Source of the DNA: JAEUNX01 sp034004685
GTDB taxonomy: Bacteria > Pseudomonadota > Gammaproteobacteria > Burkholderiales > Rhodocyclaceae
Direction of reading: 5' to 3'
DNA length: 64,000 nucleotides
Assembly (NCBI GenBank): GCA_034004685.1
Contig: JAVEWG010000015.1
Span: forward strand, 6,762-70,761
Under the pieces are notes generated by a model that saw only the letters and a program-made list of their open reading frames with translations, was not told the DNA's origin and made no database searches. The position numbers and the translations under genes were made by a program. Positions within the stretch are counted from its first letter, which is position 1, and the number at the start of each line of letters is the position of its first letter. Shown here piece after piece: positions 51,703 through 60,730 of the stretch.

Positions 51703-52536
51703 ATGAATCTGCCCCTCGACCTGGCGCCCCGGGAATCGGTCGCCCAGGTGGAGGCGGTGGCCCGCTTGTATGGCCAGCCGATGCTGGAACTGCCCCGGGA
51801 TCTGTATATCCCGCCGGGGGCCCTGGAGGTGTTCCTGGAGGCCTTCGAGGGGCCCCTGGATCTGTTGCTCTACCTGATCCGCAAGGCCAATCTCGACGTC
51901 CTGGATATTCCCATGGCGGCCCTGACCGTCCAGTACCTGGACTACGTGGAGGCCATGCGCAGCCACAACCTGGAGCTGGCGGCGGACTACCTGCTGATGG
52001 CGGCGACCCTGCTGGAGATCAAGTCCCGCCTGCTGTTGCCCCGGCCGAGCCGCGGCGAGACAGCTGAGGAAGGGGATCCCCGGGCCGAGCTGGTCCGCCG
52101 CCTGCTGGAATACGAGCAGATGAAGCAGGCCGCCGCCAGGGTGGATGCGGTGCCCAGGGTGGAGCGGGACTACGAGTGGGTGGGGGTCTTCGTGGCCGAG
52201 AAGGTGGTCCAGCGCCTGCCCGAAATAAACCTCCACGATCTGCAACTGGCCTGGTTGCGGGTGGTGCGCAACGCCCGTCTGACCCAGCACCACCGGTTGA
52301 AACGGGAAGAACTTTCGGTGCGGGAGCACATGAGCGTTATTTTGCGAGATTTGCGGGGCCATGGCTTTGTGGTCTTCGAGACCTTGTTCGATCCGGGCAA
52401 AGGGGTGGCCAGCCTGGTGGTGGGTTTCCTGGCGGTGCTGGAACTGGTGCGGGAAAAACTGGTGGTGGTGACCCAGAACGAGGCTTTTTCGCCGATTTAT
52501 GTCAAGCTTGCCGACCCGAGCACGGATGAATCCTGA
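51703..52536 (+). CDS. scpA: Segregation and condensation protein A
   Basis: A 277-residue kleisin: N-terminal FEGPLDLLLYLIRKANLDVLDIPMAALTVQYLDY, middle LAADYLLMAATLLEIKSRLLLP, and an acidic C-terminal winged-helix part. It bridges the heads of Smc in chromosome condensation and segregation. It overlaps scpB by 11 bases. Confidence 0.95.
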   Translation: MNLPLDLAPRESVAQVEAVARLYGQPMLELPRDLYIPPGALEVFLEAFEGPLDLLLYLIRKANLDVLDIPMAALTVQYLDYVEAMRSHNLELAADYLLMAATLLEIKSRLLLPRPSRGETAEEGDPRAELVRRLLEYEQMKQAAARVDAVPRVERDYEWVGVFVAEKVVQRLPEINLHDLQLAWLRVVRNARLTQHHRLKREELSVREHMSVILRDLRGHGFVVFETLFDPGKGVASLVVGFLAVLELVREKLVVVTQNEAFSPIYVKLADPSTDES

Positions 52537-53104
52537 AACCTTCAAACGGATCCTTGAGACCGCCCTGCTGGCGGCCCAGGCGCCCCTCAACCTGGCGGCC
52601 TTGCGCCGGCTGTTCGAGGAGGATCCGGGCAGCGAATTGCTCCGCCGCCTGCTGGACGAACTCCGGACCGACTGGGAGGGGCGGGGGGTCGAGCTGATTC
52701 AGGTGGCCTCGGGCTGGCGCTTCCAGACCCGGCCCGAGTACCAGGTTTATCTGGACCGCCTCAAGGAAGAAAAACCGCCCCGCTATTCCCGGGCCGTGCT
52801 GGAAACCCTGGCCATCATCGCCTACCGCCAGCCCGTCACCCGGGGAGACATTGAGGATATCCGGGGCGTGATGGTGTCTCCCAACATCATCAAAACCCTG
52901 GAGTCCCGGGGCTGGATCGATGTGGTGGGTCATCGGGAGGTGCCCGGTCGGCCGGCCCTGTTTGCCACTACCCGGCGTTTTCTGGATGACCTGGGCCTGC
53001 GCAGCCTCACTGAGCTGCCGCCCCTGACCGAAATTGAAAGGATTGTGGATCTTGTCGAACTCTCGCCGTCCCAACCGGCCCCTGCGGCCACCGACGAAGC
53101 GTAA
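52526..53104 (+). CDS. scpB: Segregation and condensation protein B
   Basis: A 192-residue protein with two winged-helix domains; RPPRYSRAVLETLAIIAYRQP-like text (KPPRYSRAVLETLAIIAYRQ) and the RGDIEDIRGVMVSPNIIKTLESRGWI block are typical of ScpB. It binds the kleisin ScpA in the Smc complex. ATG 52526 was preferred over the upstream in-frame start because it fits family N-termini and overlaps scpA by only 11 bases. Confidence 0.93.
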   Translation: MNPETFKRILETALLAAQAPLNLAALRRLFEEDPGSELLRRLLDELRTDWEGRGVELIQVASGWRFQTRPEYQVYLDRLKEEKPPRYSRAVLETLAIIAYRQPVTRGDIEDIRGVMVSPNIIKTLESRGWIDVVGHREVPGRPALFATTRRFLDDLGLRSLTELPPLTEIERIVDLVELSPSQPAPAATDEA

Positions 53105-53999
53105 CCCCGAGCCGCCCGCCGGCGCCCAGGCCGACGCGCCGCCGAGGGCTCGCGGCACTGGACGCCCCCGCCCCGGCGGGGGCGCGGAGTCTCCGCTCCA
53201 GGAGCCCCAGCGCCTGCAGAAGGTGCTGGCCCAGGCGGGGGTGGCTTCCCGTCGGGAAATCGAGGAAATGGTGGTGGCCGGGCGGATCTTGGTCAACGGC
53301 GAGCCGGCGGACCTGGGCCAGAAGATCGGCCCGGGTGACCGGGTCAAGGTCAATGGCAAGCTCATTCCCCTCAAGTTCGCTCAGCGCTCCCCCCGGGTGT
53401 TGATCTATCACAAGCCGGAAGGGGAGATCGTTTCCCGGGAGGATCCGGAAGGTCGCGCTACGGTTTTTGAACGCCTGCCCCAGATCCGAAAGGGCCGCTG
53501 GATCGCGGTCGGCCGGCTGGATTTCAATACCTCCGGGCTGCTGCTGTTTACCAACGACGGCACCCTGGCCAACCGTCTCATGCATCCCCGCTTCGAGCTG
53601 GAGCGGGAATATGCGGTGCGCCTGCTGGGGGAGTTGAGCGGCGAGCAAATGGAACAGTTGAAGACCGGTATCCAGCTTGAGGATGGGATGGCGCATTTCA
53701 CGACCCTGGTGGATGGGGGGGGCGAAGGGGCCAACCACTGGTATCGGGTGACCCTGGCCGAGGGGCGCAATCGGGAGGTGCGGCGAATGTTCGAGGCGGT
53801 GGGTCTCACCGTCAGCCGTCTGATGCGGGTGCGCTACGGTTCGGTGGTGCTTCCGTCCCGCCTCAAGCGGGGCATGTGGATGGAAATGCCGGAGGCCGAG
53901 GCCTGTGCCCTGGCCGGTTTGCCGCCGCCAAAGTTCAGCCACGATCGGGACAGAGGGCAGGGCCGGCCCCGGGGTAGCGGCAAGCCGCGCATTGCCTGA
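53034..53999 (+). CDS. rluB: 23S rRNA pseudouridine synthase RluB-like
   Basis: Up to 321 residues from a TTG at 53034, inside the scpB end. TTG 53052 is an alternative, as an AAAGGA precedes it. A basic, Pro-rich N-terminus (~60 residues) is followed by an S4 domain (LQKVLAQAGVASRREIEEMVVAGRI) and the catalytic domain with AVGRLDFNTSGLLLFTNDG, whose Asp is the nucleophile, and EGRNREVRRMFEAVGLTVSRLMR. It acts on U2605 in 23S rRNA in E. coli. Confidence 0.88.
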   Translation: MKGLWILSNSRRPNRPLRPPTKRNPEPPAGAQADAPPRARGTGRPRPGGGAESPLQEPQRLQKVLAQAGVASRREIEEMVVAGRILVNGEPADLGQKIGPGDRVKVNGKLIPLKFAQRSPRVLIYHKPEGEIVSREDPEGRATVFERLPQIRKGRWIAVGRLDFNTSGLLLFTNDGTLANRLMHPRFELEREYAVRLLGELSGEQMEQLKTGIQLEDGMAHFTTLVDGGGEGANHWYRVTLAEGRNREVRRMFEAVGLTVSRLMRVRYGSVVLPSRLKRGMWMEMPEAEACALAGLPPPKFSHDRDRGQGRPRGSGKPRIA

Positions 54000-54021
54000 G
54001 GCGGCTTGATCAGGCTATACT
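53992..54021 (+). promoter_or_regulatory. Sigma-70 promoter for the rimP-nusA-infB transcript
   Basis: TTGCCT (53992-53997) and TATACT (54016-54021) are 18 bases apart. A start about 7 bases downstream would place the first base at the foot of the first leader hairpin. Confidence 0.65.
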
Positions 54022-54027
54022 TATCAG

Positions 54028-54109
54028 GATTAGTCCGGCCATATTGGCTGGACTAATCAATTTCCTTTGTGTTTTCAACAGGGATGGGCGTTTCGCCCAT
54101 TTTTTATTT
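54028..54109 (+). promoter_or_regulatory. Structured leader before rimP (rimP-leader-like attenuator)
   Basis: The first hairpin is GATTAGTCCGGCC/GGCTGGACTAATC (54028-54040 against 54046-54058), 13 pairs with one GU. The second, ATGGGCG/CGCCCAT (54084-54090 against 54094-54100), is followed by TTTTT and looks like a Rho-independent terminator. The rimP ATG lies 12 bases further on, so the leader can stop transcription or affect initiation. Rfam lists rimP leaders in proteobacteria; this may be a member. Confidence 0.7.
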
Positions 54110-54121
54110 GTGGGTCCGCGC

Positions 54122-54550
54122 ATGGATGTGCTCAATCTGATCGAGAAAGTTGTCACCGGGCTCGGATATGAGCTGGTGGACTTTGAGACATCCCCCAGAG
54201 CCCGGCTCCTGCGGGTATTCATTGATGTTCCCCAGGGCATCACGGTGGATGATTGCGCCACCGTGAGCAATCAGCTTACCCGGTTGTTCGAGGTGGAAGG
54301 GGTGGATTACGACCGCCTTGAAGTTTCCTCCCCCGGTCTGGACCGGCCTCTCAAGAAAGAGTCGGATTTCGAGCGTTTTGCAGGTCAGGAAGTGATGGTG
54401 CGGCTTTTGGTTCCCCTGGGCAATCAGCGCAACTTCAATGGGGTGCTGGTGGGCTTGAAGGAGGGTGTGGTCACCCTCCAGACCGCCAAGGGTGAGGTAA
54501 ATATCCCCCTGGCCGAGATTGAGAAGGCACGTCTCGTGCCGAAGTTTTGA
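54122..54550 (+). CDS. rimP: Ribosome maturation factor RimP
   Basis: A 142-residue 30S-assembly factor. ATG at 54122 (MDVLNLIEKVVTGLGYELV) gives a family-length product. Family features include RLLRVFIDVPQGITVDDCATVSNQLTRLFEV and the DYDRLEVSSPGLDRPLKKESDFERF block. It opens the classic rimP-nusA-infB set. The start has a weak ribosome site in the hairpin's shadow. Confidence 0.94.
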   Translation: MDVLNLIEKVVTGLGYELVDFETSPRARLLRVFIDVPQGITVDDCATVSNQLTRLFEVEGVDYDRLEVSSPGLDRPLKKESDFERFAGQEVMVRLLVPLGNQRNFNGVLVGLKEGVVTLQTAKGEVNIPLAEIEKARLVPKF

Positions 54551-54578
54551 GTTATTTGGACCTGGAGGTTGCTGAGGA

Positions 54579-56054
54579 ATGAGCCGCGAGATCCTGCTGC
54601 TGGTGGACGCATTGGCGCGCGAAAAGAATGTTGCGAAGGATATTGTCTTCGCTGCGCTGGAGTCCGCCCTGGCCTCCGCCACCAAAAAGCGCATCCACGA
54701 TGACGCGGATGTGCGGGTTGCCATCGACCGGGAAACCGGCGATTACGAATCCTTCCGGCGCTGGGTGGTACTGCCCGATGCCGAAGTGGAAAACGATGAA
54801 GCCCAGATGGGCGTGATCGATGCCCGGGAGCTTGTTTCCGATATCGAGGTGGGGGAGTGCATCGAGGAGCCCCTGGAGCCCATCGACTTCGGTCGCATCG
54901 GTGCCCAGGCCGCCAAGCAAGTGATTTTGCAGAAGATTCGCGACGCGGAGCGGGAGCAGGTTCTCAATGACTTCCTGGACCGCCGGGAGCATCTGGTGAC
55001 CGGCTCCATCAAGCGCATGGAACGGGGCAGCGCCATCATCGAAGTGGGCCGGATGGAAGCCGTCCTGCCCCGGGATCAGATGATCCCCAAGGAAAACCTG
55101 CGAGTGGGCGATCGGGTCAAGGCCTTCCTGTTGCGGATTGATCGCAACGCCCGGGGCCCCCAGCTGGTGTTATCCCGCACAGCTCCGGAATTCCTGGTCA
55201 AACTGTTCGAACTGGAGGTGCCCGAGATCGAAGACGGCCTCCTGGAGCTGAAGGCCTGTGCCCGGGATCCTGGCTTGCGGGCCAAGATCGCGGTGAAATC
55301 CAACGATCAGCGGGTCGACCCCATCGGCACCTGCGTGGGCCTGCGGGGCTCCCGGGTGACGGCGGTGCGCAACGAAATTGGTGGCGAGCAGATCGACATC
55401 ATCCTGTGGGCGCAGGATCCGGCCCAGTTTGTGGTGGCCGCCCTTCAGCCCGCCGAGGTCAGCTCCATCGTGGTGGATGAAGAAGCCCACAGCATGGACG
55501 TGGTGGTGGATGAGAACAATCTGGCCATCGCCATCGGGCGCAGCGGCCAGAACGTGAAACTCGCAGCCGAGCTCACCGGTTGGGCGATCAACCTGATGAG
55601 TGTCGAGGAATCGGCGGAGAAGTCCCAGCAGGAGCGTGCCGAATTGCGCGCCCTGTTCATGGCCAGGCTGGATGTGGATGAGGAAGTGGCCGACATCCTA
55701 ATCGACGAAGGCTTCTCTTCCCTGGAGGAAATCGCCTACGTGCCCCTGGTGGAAATGCAGGAGATCGAGGCCTTCGATGACGAAACGGTGGAAGAGCTGC
55801 GCAATCGTGCCCGTAATGTGCTGCTGACCGAAGCCATCGTGACCGAGGAGCAGCTTGAAACGGTCGCTGACGATCTGCTGAGCCTCGATGGCATGGATAA
55901 GAACCTTGCCGCTACCCTGGCCAAGGGTGGCGTGCATACCCGAGATGACCTGGCCGATTTGGCCGTGGATGAGCTGGTCGAACTGGGCGGGATTGACGAA
56001 GAGCGGGCCAAGGCCCTGATTACGGTGGCGCGATCCCACTGGTTTGAGCAATAA
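54579..56054 (+). CDS. nusA: Transcription termination/antitermination protein NusA
   Basis: A 491-residue protein, 28 bases after rimP. It has the N-terminal RNAP-binding domain (LLLVDALAREKNVAKDIVFAALESAL), S1 and two KH domains (GTCVGLRGSRVTAVRNEIGGEQIDIILW and NLAIAIGRSGQNVKLAAELTGW), and two C-terminal acidic repeats (DEEVADILIDEGFSSLEEIAYV and LGGIDEERAKALI). It modulates pausing, termination and antitermination. Confidence 0.97.
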   Translation: MSREILLLVDALAREKNVAKDIVFAALESALASATKKRIHDDADVRVAIDRETGDYESFRRWVVLPDAEVENDEAQMGVIDARELVSDIEVGECIEEPLEPIDFGRIGAQAAKQVILQKIRDAEREQVLNDFLDRREHLVTGSIKRMERGSAIIEVGRMEAVLPRDQMIPKENLRVGDRVKAFLLRIDRNARGPQLVLSRTAPEFLVKLFELEVPEIEDGLLELKACARDPGLRAKIAVKSNDQRVDPIGTCVGLRGSRVTAVRNEIGGEQIDIILWAQDPAQFVVAALQPAEVSSIVVDEEAHSMDVVVDENNLAIAIGRSGQNVKLAAELTGWAINLMSVEESAEKSQQERAELRALFMARLDVDEEVADILIDEGFSSLEEIAYVPLVEMQEIEAFDDETVEELRNRARNVLLTEAIVTEEQLETVADDLLSLDGMDKNLAATLAKGGVHTRDDLADLAVDELVELGGIDEERAKALITVARSHWFEQ

Positions 56055-56068
56055 AGGGAGAGAGCGCC

Positions 56069-58912
56069 ATGGATCAGACAACCGTTACCCAATTTGCCGG
56101 CGAATTGAAAATGCCGGCGTCCGTGCTCCTGGAGCAATTGCGCAAGGCCGGCGTGGAAAAGAGCGGTGCCGAGGAGCGGCTTACCGAGCAGGACAAGGCT
56201 CGCCTCCTGGACTATCTGCGGCGCTCCCACGGTGAGACTCAGCCCAAGGCCAAGATCACCCTGACCCGCAAGCAGACCAGCGAGATCAAGGCTACCGACG
56301 CTACGGGCCGCGCCCGTACGGTGCAGGTGGAGGTTCGCAAGAAGCGGGTCTTCGTGAAGCGCGATGATCTGCTGGGCGGGGCGGGTAGCGGCTCGGAAGT
56401 CCAGGAGGCTGAAACCGTCGAAGAATTCGAAGTGGAAGAGGCGGCCCCGCCCGAGGTGGTGCCCATTATCGAACCGGCGCAGGAACCTGAGCCGGTCGTG
56501 GCGCCCGAGCCCGTGATGGAGGCGGCCCCGGAGCCGGAACCCGAACCCGAGCCGGAACCTGTGGTGGAAGTGGTGCCCGAGCCGGTGGTGGAGGCAGCCC
56601 CCGAGCCGGAACCCCAGGTGGTGGCCAAGCCCGCCCCGGCCCCCGGACCCCGGCGGGTGGCTGCGGTGCGCCCCAGCGTGATCGACGCCGCCGAGATGGC
56701 CGCCCGGGAAGCGGACGCCCGTCGCCAGGCAGAATTAATGGCTCGCCAAGCCGCCGACCTCAAGGCCAAGCAGGAGCGCGAAGCCCGCGCCCGGGCCGCG
56801 GCGGAAGCCCGGCGCGCCGAGGAAGAGGCTAAGCTCCGTGCCGAGGCTGCCCGCAAGGCGGGTGGTGAAGCCGCCGTGCCGGCAGCTCCTGCTGCTGCGC
56901 CTGGTGAAGCCAAGGGCAAGTCCGGCACCCTGCACAAGCCTGCCAAGGAAGAAGGCGCCAAGCGCGCCGCCGGAGGTCGCGAAGATTGGAAGGATGAAAA
57001 CGCCAAGCGGCGCGGCGCGGGTCTCAAGACCCGTGGTGAAGTCGCCGGCGGCGCGAACGCCGGCTGGCGAGGCGCCAAGGGTGGCGGGCGTCACGGCAAC
57101 CGTGGCGGTGCGGCGGGTGGCGATCGCCAAGCGTTCCAGCAGCCCACCGAACCCATCGTGCGGGAAGTCCAGGTGCCGGAAACCATCACCGTGGCGGATC
57201 TGGCCCACAAGATGGCGGTCAAGGCCACCGAGGTCATCAAGGTCCTCATGAAGATGGGGTCCATGGTCACCATCAACCAGGTTCTGGACCAGGAAACCGC
57301 TCTGATCCTCGTGGAAGAAATGGGTCACAAAGGGGTTGCCGCCAAGCTCGACGACCCGGATGCCTTCCTGGTTGATCACGAGGAGCACAAGGACGTGCCC
57401 CTGGAGCCCCGGGCGCCCGTGGTGACCGTGATGGGCCACGTGGACCACGGCAAGACTTCCCTGCTGGATTACATCCGGCGCGCCAAGGTTGCCGCCGGCG
57501 AAGCGGGCGGGATTACCCAGCATATCGGCGCTTACCACGTGGAAACCCCGCGGGGTATGGTGACCTTCCTGGATACCCCGGGCCACGAAGCCTTCACGGC
57601 CATGCGTGCCCGTGGTGCCAAGGCCACCGATATCGTGATTCTGGTGGTGGCCGCGGACGATGGCGTGATGCCCCAGACCAAGGAAGCCATTCACCACGCC
57701 AAGGCGGCGGGCGTGCCCTTGGTGGTGGCCATCAACAAGATCGACAAGCCTGACGCCAATCCGGATCGGGTCAAGCAGGAGTTGCTCGCTGAAGGGGTGG
57801 TGCCGGAAGAGTACGGCGGTGACACCATGTTCGTGCCGGTGTCGGCCAAGACTGGCGCGGGCATTGATGACCTGCTGGAAGGGGTGCTGCTCCAGGCCGA
57901 GGTTCTGGAACTGACCGCGCCGGTGGAGAGCCCCGCCAAGGGCTTGATCATCGAGGCCCGTCTGGACAAGGGCCGTGGTCCGGTGGCGTCCATGCTGGTG
58001 CTGTCGGGAACCCTGCGCAAGGGCGACGTGCTGTTGGTGGGTGCCACTTTCGGGCGCATCCGCGCCATGCTTGACGAGAACGGCAAGCCGGTGGATGCGG
58101 CCGGTCCGTCGATTCCCGTGGAAATCCTTGGCTTGTCCGATGTGCCGGGCGCCGGCGATGAAGCGGTTGCCATGGTCGATGAGCGCAAGGCCCGGGAGAT
58201 CGCCCTGTTCCGCCAAGGCAAGTTCCGGGACGTGAAGCTCGCCAAGCAGCAGGCGGCCAAGCTGGAGAGCATGTTCGAACAGATGGCCGAGGGCGAGGTC
58301 AAGACCCTGCCGCTGATCATCAAGGCCGACGTGCAGGGCTCCCAGGAAGCCTTGGTGCATGCCTTGCTGAAGCTTTCCACCGACGAAGTCCGGGTTAATG
58401 TGATCCACGGGGCCGTGGGGGCGATCACCGAGTCGGACGTCAACCTGGCCCAGGCCTCCGGCGCGGTGATCATCGGCTTCAATACCCGCGCCGACGCCAA
58501 TGCCCGCAAGCTGGCCGAGAGTTTCGGGGTGGATCTGCGCTACTACAACATCATCTATGATGCCGTGGATGAGGTGAAGGCGGCGCTGTCCGGGATGCTT
58601 TCCCCCGAGAAGCGGGAAGAGATCATCGGGATGGTGGAAATCCGTCAGGTGTTCCATATTTCCCGGGTGGGCACCATCGCCGGTTGCATGGTCAAGGACG
58701 GGGTGGTCAAGCGTTCCGCCAGCGTACGGCTGCTGCGCAACAACGTGGTGGTGCACCAAGGTGAACTGGAGTCCCTCAAGCGCTTCAAGGACGACGTCAA
58801 GGAAGTCCGGGAGGGTTACGAATGTGGCCTGTCCCTGCGCAACTTCAATGATCTCCAGGAAGGCGACCAGTTGGAAGTCTTCGAGATCCGCGAAGTCGCC
58901 CGGAGCCTGTAA
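56069..58912 (+). CDS. infB: Translation initiation factor IF-2
   Basis: A 947-residue GTPase. An N-terminal IF2N domain (TVTQFAGELKMPASVLLEQL) is followed by a long linker with acidic Pro-Glu repeats (about residues 130-190) and a basic Lys/Gly region to about 345. The G domain has GHVDHGKTS (~456), DTPGHEAFTAMRARG, and NKIDKPDANP. The C-terminal domains end in EVREGYECGLSLRNFNDLQEGDQLE. It places fMet-tRNA on the 30S subunit. Confidence 0.97.
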   Translation: MDQTTVTQFAGELKMPASVLLEQLRKAGVEKSGAEERLTEQDKARLLDYLRRSHGETQPKAKITLTRKQTSEIKATDATGRARTVQVEVRKKRVFVKRDDLLGGAGSGSEVQEAETVEEFEVEEAAPPEVVPIIEPAQEPEPVVAPEPVMEAAPEPEPEPEPEPVVEVVPEPVVEAAPEPEPQVVAKPAPAPGPRRVAAVRPSVIDAAEMAAREADARRQAELMARQAADLKAKQEREARARAAAEARRAEEEAKLRAEAARKAGGEAAVPAAPAAAPGEAKGKSGTLHKPAKEEGAKRAAGGREDWKDENAKRRGAGLKTRGEVAGGANAGWRGAKGGGRHGNRGGAAGGDRQAFQQPTEPIVREVQVPETITVADLAHKMAVKATEVIKVLMKMGSMVTINQVLDQETALILVEEMGHKGVAAKLDDPDAFLVDHEEHKDVPLEPRAPVVTVMGHVDHGKTSLLDYIRRAKVAAGEAGGITQHIGAYHVETPRGMVTFLDTPGHEAFTAMRARGAKATDIVILVVAADDGVMPQTKEAIHHAKAAGVPLVVAINKIDKPDANPDRVKQELLAEGVVPEEYGGDTMFVPVSAKTGAGIDDLLEGVLLQAEVLELTAPVESPAKGLIIEARLDKGRGPVASMLVLSGTLRKGDVLLVGATFGRIRAMLDENGKPVDAAGPSIPVEILGLSDVPGAGDEAVAMVDERKAREIALFRQGKFRDVKLAKQQAAKLESMFEQMAEGEVKTLPLIIKADVQGSQEALVHALLKLSTDEVRVNVIHGAVGAITESDVNLAQASGAVIIGFNTRADANARKLAESFGVDLRYYNIIYDAVDEVKAALSGMLSPEKREEIIGMVEIRQVFHISRVGTIAGCMVKDGVVKRSASVRLLRNNVVVHQGELESLKRFKDDVKEVREGYECGLSLRNFNDLQEGDQLEVFEIREVARSL

Positions 58913-58915
58913 TCC

Positions 58916-59296
58916 ATGCCCAAGGAGTTCTCCCGTGGCCAGCGCGTGGCGGAGCAGATCCGGCGCGAGCTGGCTGAGCTGATCCGGCTGGAGCTCAAGG
59001 ATCCCCGGGTGGGTTTCATCAGCTTGACCGACGTGGAACTCTCCGCCGACTTTGCCCACGCCAAGGTGTTCTTCTCCTCCATGGGGGGAGAGGAAGGGCT
59101 GGCGGAAATTCTCCACGGCCTGCGTCGGGCCAGTGGCTTCCTGCGGCGCGAGCTGGGCAAGCGGGTGCGTATCCATACCTTGCCGGAGCTGCACTTTATC
59201 TACGATAGTTCCTTGGAGCAGGGTAGCCGGCTGTCTGCCCTGATCGACGAGGCGGTACGTTCGGATCATCCTGCCGACGATTCGTCGGAAAACTGA
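58916..59296 (+). CDS. rbfA: 30S ribosome-binding factor RbfA
   Basis: A 126-residue KH-like protein, 3 bases after infB. Family signatures are FSRGQRVAEQIRRELAELIRLELKDPRVG and the final IYDSSLEQGSRLSALIDEAV. It binds the 30S subunit for 16S rRNA 5' processing. Confidence 0.96.
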   Translation: MPKEFSRGQRVAEQIRRELAELIRLELKDPRVGFISLTDVELSADFAHAKVFFSSMGGEEGLAEILHGLRRASGFLRRELGKRVRIHTLPELHFIYDSSLEQGSRLSALIDEAVRSDHPADDSSEN

Positions 59297-59313
59297 AGGG
59301 CGACGGCGCAAGG

Positions 59314-60219
59314 ATGGGTCGTCGTCGCAAGGGCGCCCGGGTGGACGGCGTCATTCTCCTGGATAAGCCCGTTGGGATCAGTTCCAACGGGGCTCTGCAG
59401 CGGGTCCGGCGGGCCTTCGGGGCCGCCAAGGCGGGCCATACCGGCACGCTGGATCCCCTGGCTTCCGGTCTGCTCCCCATCACCCTGGGGGAGGCTACCA
59501 AGTTTTCCCAGCATCTTCTGGACGCAGACAAGGCCTACGAGGCCAGGGTGGTGCTTGGGTCGGTGACCGATACGGGCGATCGCGAGGGGGCAACGATCCG
59601 ATCCTCGGACCTTCGTCCCACGCCGGACCAAGTGCTGGACGCGTGCCAAGCCTTTGTCGGGGAGATTCAGCAGATCCCGCCCATGTATTCCGCCCTCAAG
59701 CGTGACGGGCGCCCCCTCTATGACTATGCCCGCGCGGGCATCGAAGTGGCCCGGGAGCCCCGTCGCGTCACCATTCGTCATATTTCCGTGGCCGGCTTCA
59801 CCCCCGACGGCTTCGTGATGACGGTTCGCTGCAGCAAGGGAACCTATATCCGGACCCTGGCCGAAGACATCGGAGAGCGCTTGGGATGCGGGGCCCACCT
59901 GGGGGATTTGCGCCGGACCGAGATAGGTGCTTTTGCCCTGGATCGGGCTTGTAGCCTCGCCGAGCTGGAGGCCGCCAGTCCGGAAGGGCGCCATGATTGG
60001 CTCCTGGCGCCAGACGCCCTGATCGATGCCATGCCGGTTGCCTCGCTGTCGGACGACGAGGCCGACCGCATCCTCCATGGGCGGGCCGTAGCGGTCGGCG
60101 AGCGATTTTCAGTTGGCCCCCTGCGTCTTTACAAGGACCGCAGATTTCTTGGAGTGGGTCAGGTCGATGCCGACGGCAAACTGATCCCGCGCCGCTTGTT
60201 GGGAAGTGCGCCTGCCTGA
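59314..60219 (+). CDS. truB: tRNA pseudouridine-55 synthase TruB
   Basis: A 301-residue enzyme: DGVILLDKPVGISSNGALQRVRR at the start, the catalytic Asp47 in GHTGTLDPLASGLLPI, and PPMYSALKRDGRPLYDYARAG. It converts U55 of tRNAs to pseudouridine. It closes the rimP operon, before the rpsO promoter. Confidence 0.96.
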   Translation: MGRRRKGARVDGVILLDKPVGISSNGALQRVRRAFGAAKAGHTGTLDPLASGLLPITLGEATKFSQHLLDADKAYEARVVLGSVTDTGDREGATIRSSDLRPTPDQVLDACQAFVGEIQQIPPMYSALKRDGRPLYDYARAGIEVAREPRRVTIRHISVAGFTPDGFVMTVRCSKGTYIRTLAEDIGERLGCGAHLGDLRRTEIGAFALDRACSLAELEAASPEGRHDWLLAPDALIDAMPVASLSDDEADRILHGRAVAVGERFSVGPLRLYKDRRFLGVGQVDADGKLIPRRLLGSAPA

Positions 60220-60224
60220 TTTGC

Positions 60225-60254
60225 TTGAGATTTTCAAGCGGTTATAGGTATACT
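60225..60254 (+). promoter_or_regulatory. Sigma-70 promoter for rpsO-pnp
   Basis: TTGAGA (60225-60230) and TATACT (60249-60254) are 18 bases apart, downstream of truB and ~35 bases before the rpsO ATG. A small CTTGA/TCAAG hairpin overlaps the -35 area. Confidence 0.65.
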
Positions 60255-60289
60255 TCCTATTTTCGAACGAAAGATTGAGTAATCAAAAA

Positions 60290-60559
60290 ATGGCTCTCGA
60301 TTCCGCAACCAAGGCCCAAGTCCTCACCGACTTCCAGCGCGGGGCTGGCGACACCGGTTCCCCGGAAGTTCAAATTGCCCTTCTGACGGCCCGTATCAAT
60401 GGCCTGACGGGTCACTTCAAGACCCACGCCAAGGATCATCACTCCCGCCGTGGCCTTCTCAAGATGGTGAGCCAGCGTCGCAAGCTGCTTGACTACCTCA
60501 AGGGCAAGAACGTTGACGGCTACCGCACCCTTATTGAACGGCTGGGTTTGCGTAAGTAA
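60290..60559 (+). CDS. rpsO: 30S ribosomal protein S15
   Basis: Exactly the usual 89 residues. It begins MALDSATKAQVLTDFQRGAG and ends TYRTLIERLGLRK-like (GYRTLIERLGLRK). S15 nucleates the platform of the 30S subunit. The ribosome site is weak; a TTG at 60275 after GAACGAAAG is an alternative start. Confidence 0.96.
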   Translation: MALDSATKAQVLTDFQRGAGDTGSPEVQIALLTARINGLTGHFKTHAKDHHSRRGLLKMVSQRRKLLDYLKGKNVDGYRTLIERLGLRK

Positions 60560-60567
60560 GCGCTTTC

Positions 60568-60590
60568 AGCCTGTGGCCAGGCTTTTTGGA
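60568..60590 (+). terminator. Hairpin after rpsO
   Basis: AGCCTG/CAGGCT with a 4-base loop, followed by TTTT, sits 8 bases after the rpsO stop. It may be a partial terminator or an RNA-stability element between rpsO and pnp. Confidence 0.65.
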
Positions 60591-60730
60591 GCTGGATTGC
60601 AGGCCTCCACGGGAAGCCGGCGCGAGCCAACATTGGCCGCCCCGGCTTTTCTTCATTTTCCGCCCTCTGGGCGGTGCGGCTGGAGCCGGTTGTAGTTTGC
60701 CAGGCCCAGACCCTACTGAAAGGAAATCCC

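Noticed and set aside
56460..56650. Pro-Glu repeats in infB as a possible independent repeat element
   Set aside because: Acidic and Pro-rich linkers of variable length are normal in IF-2 of proteobacteria, and the frame is continuous.
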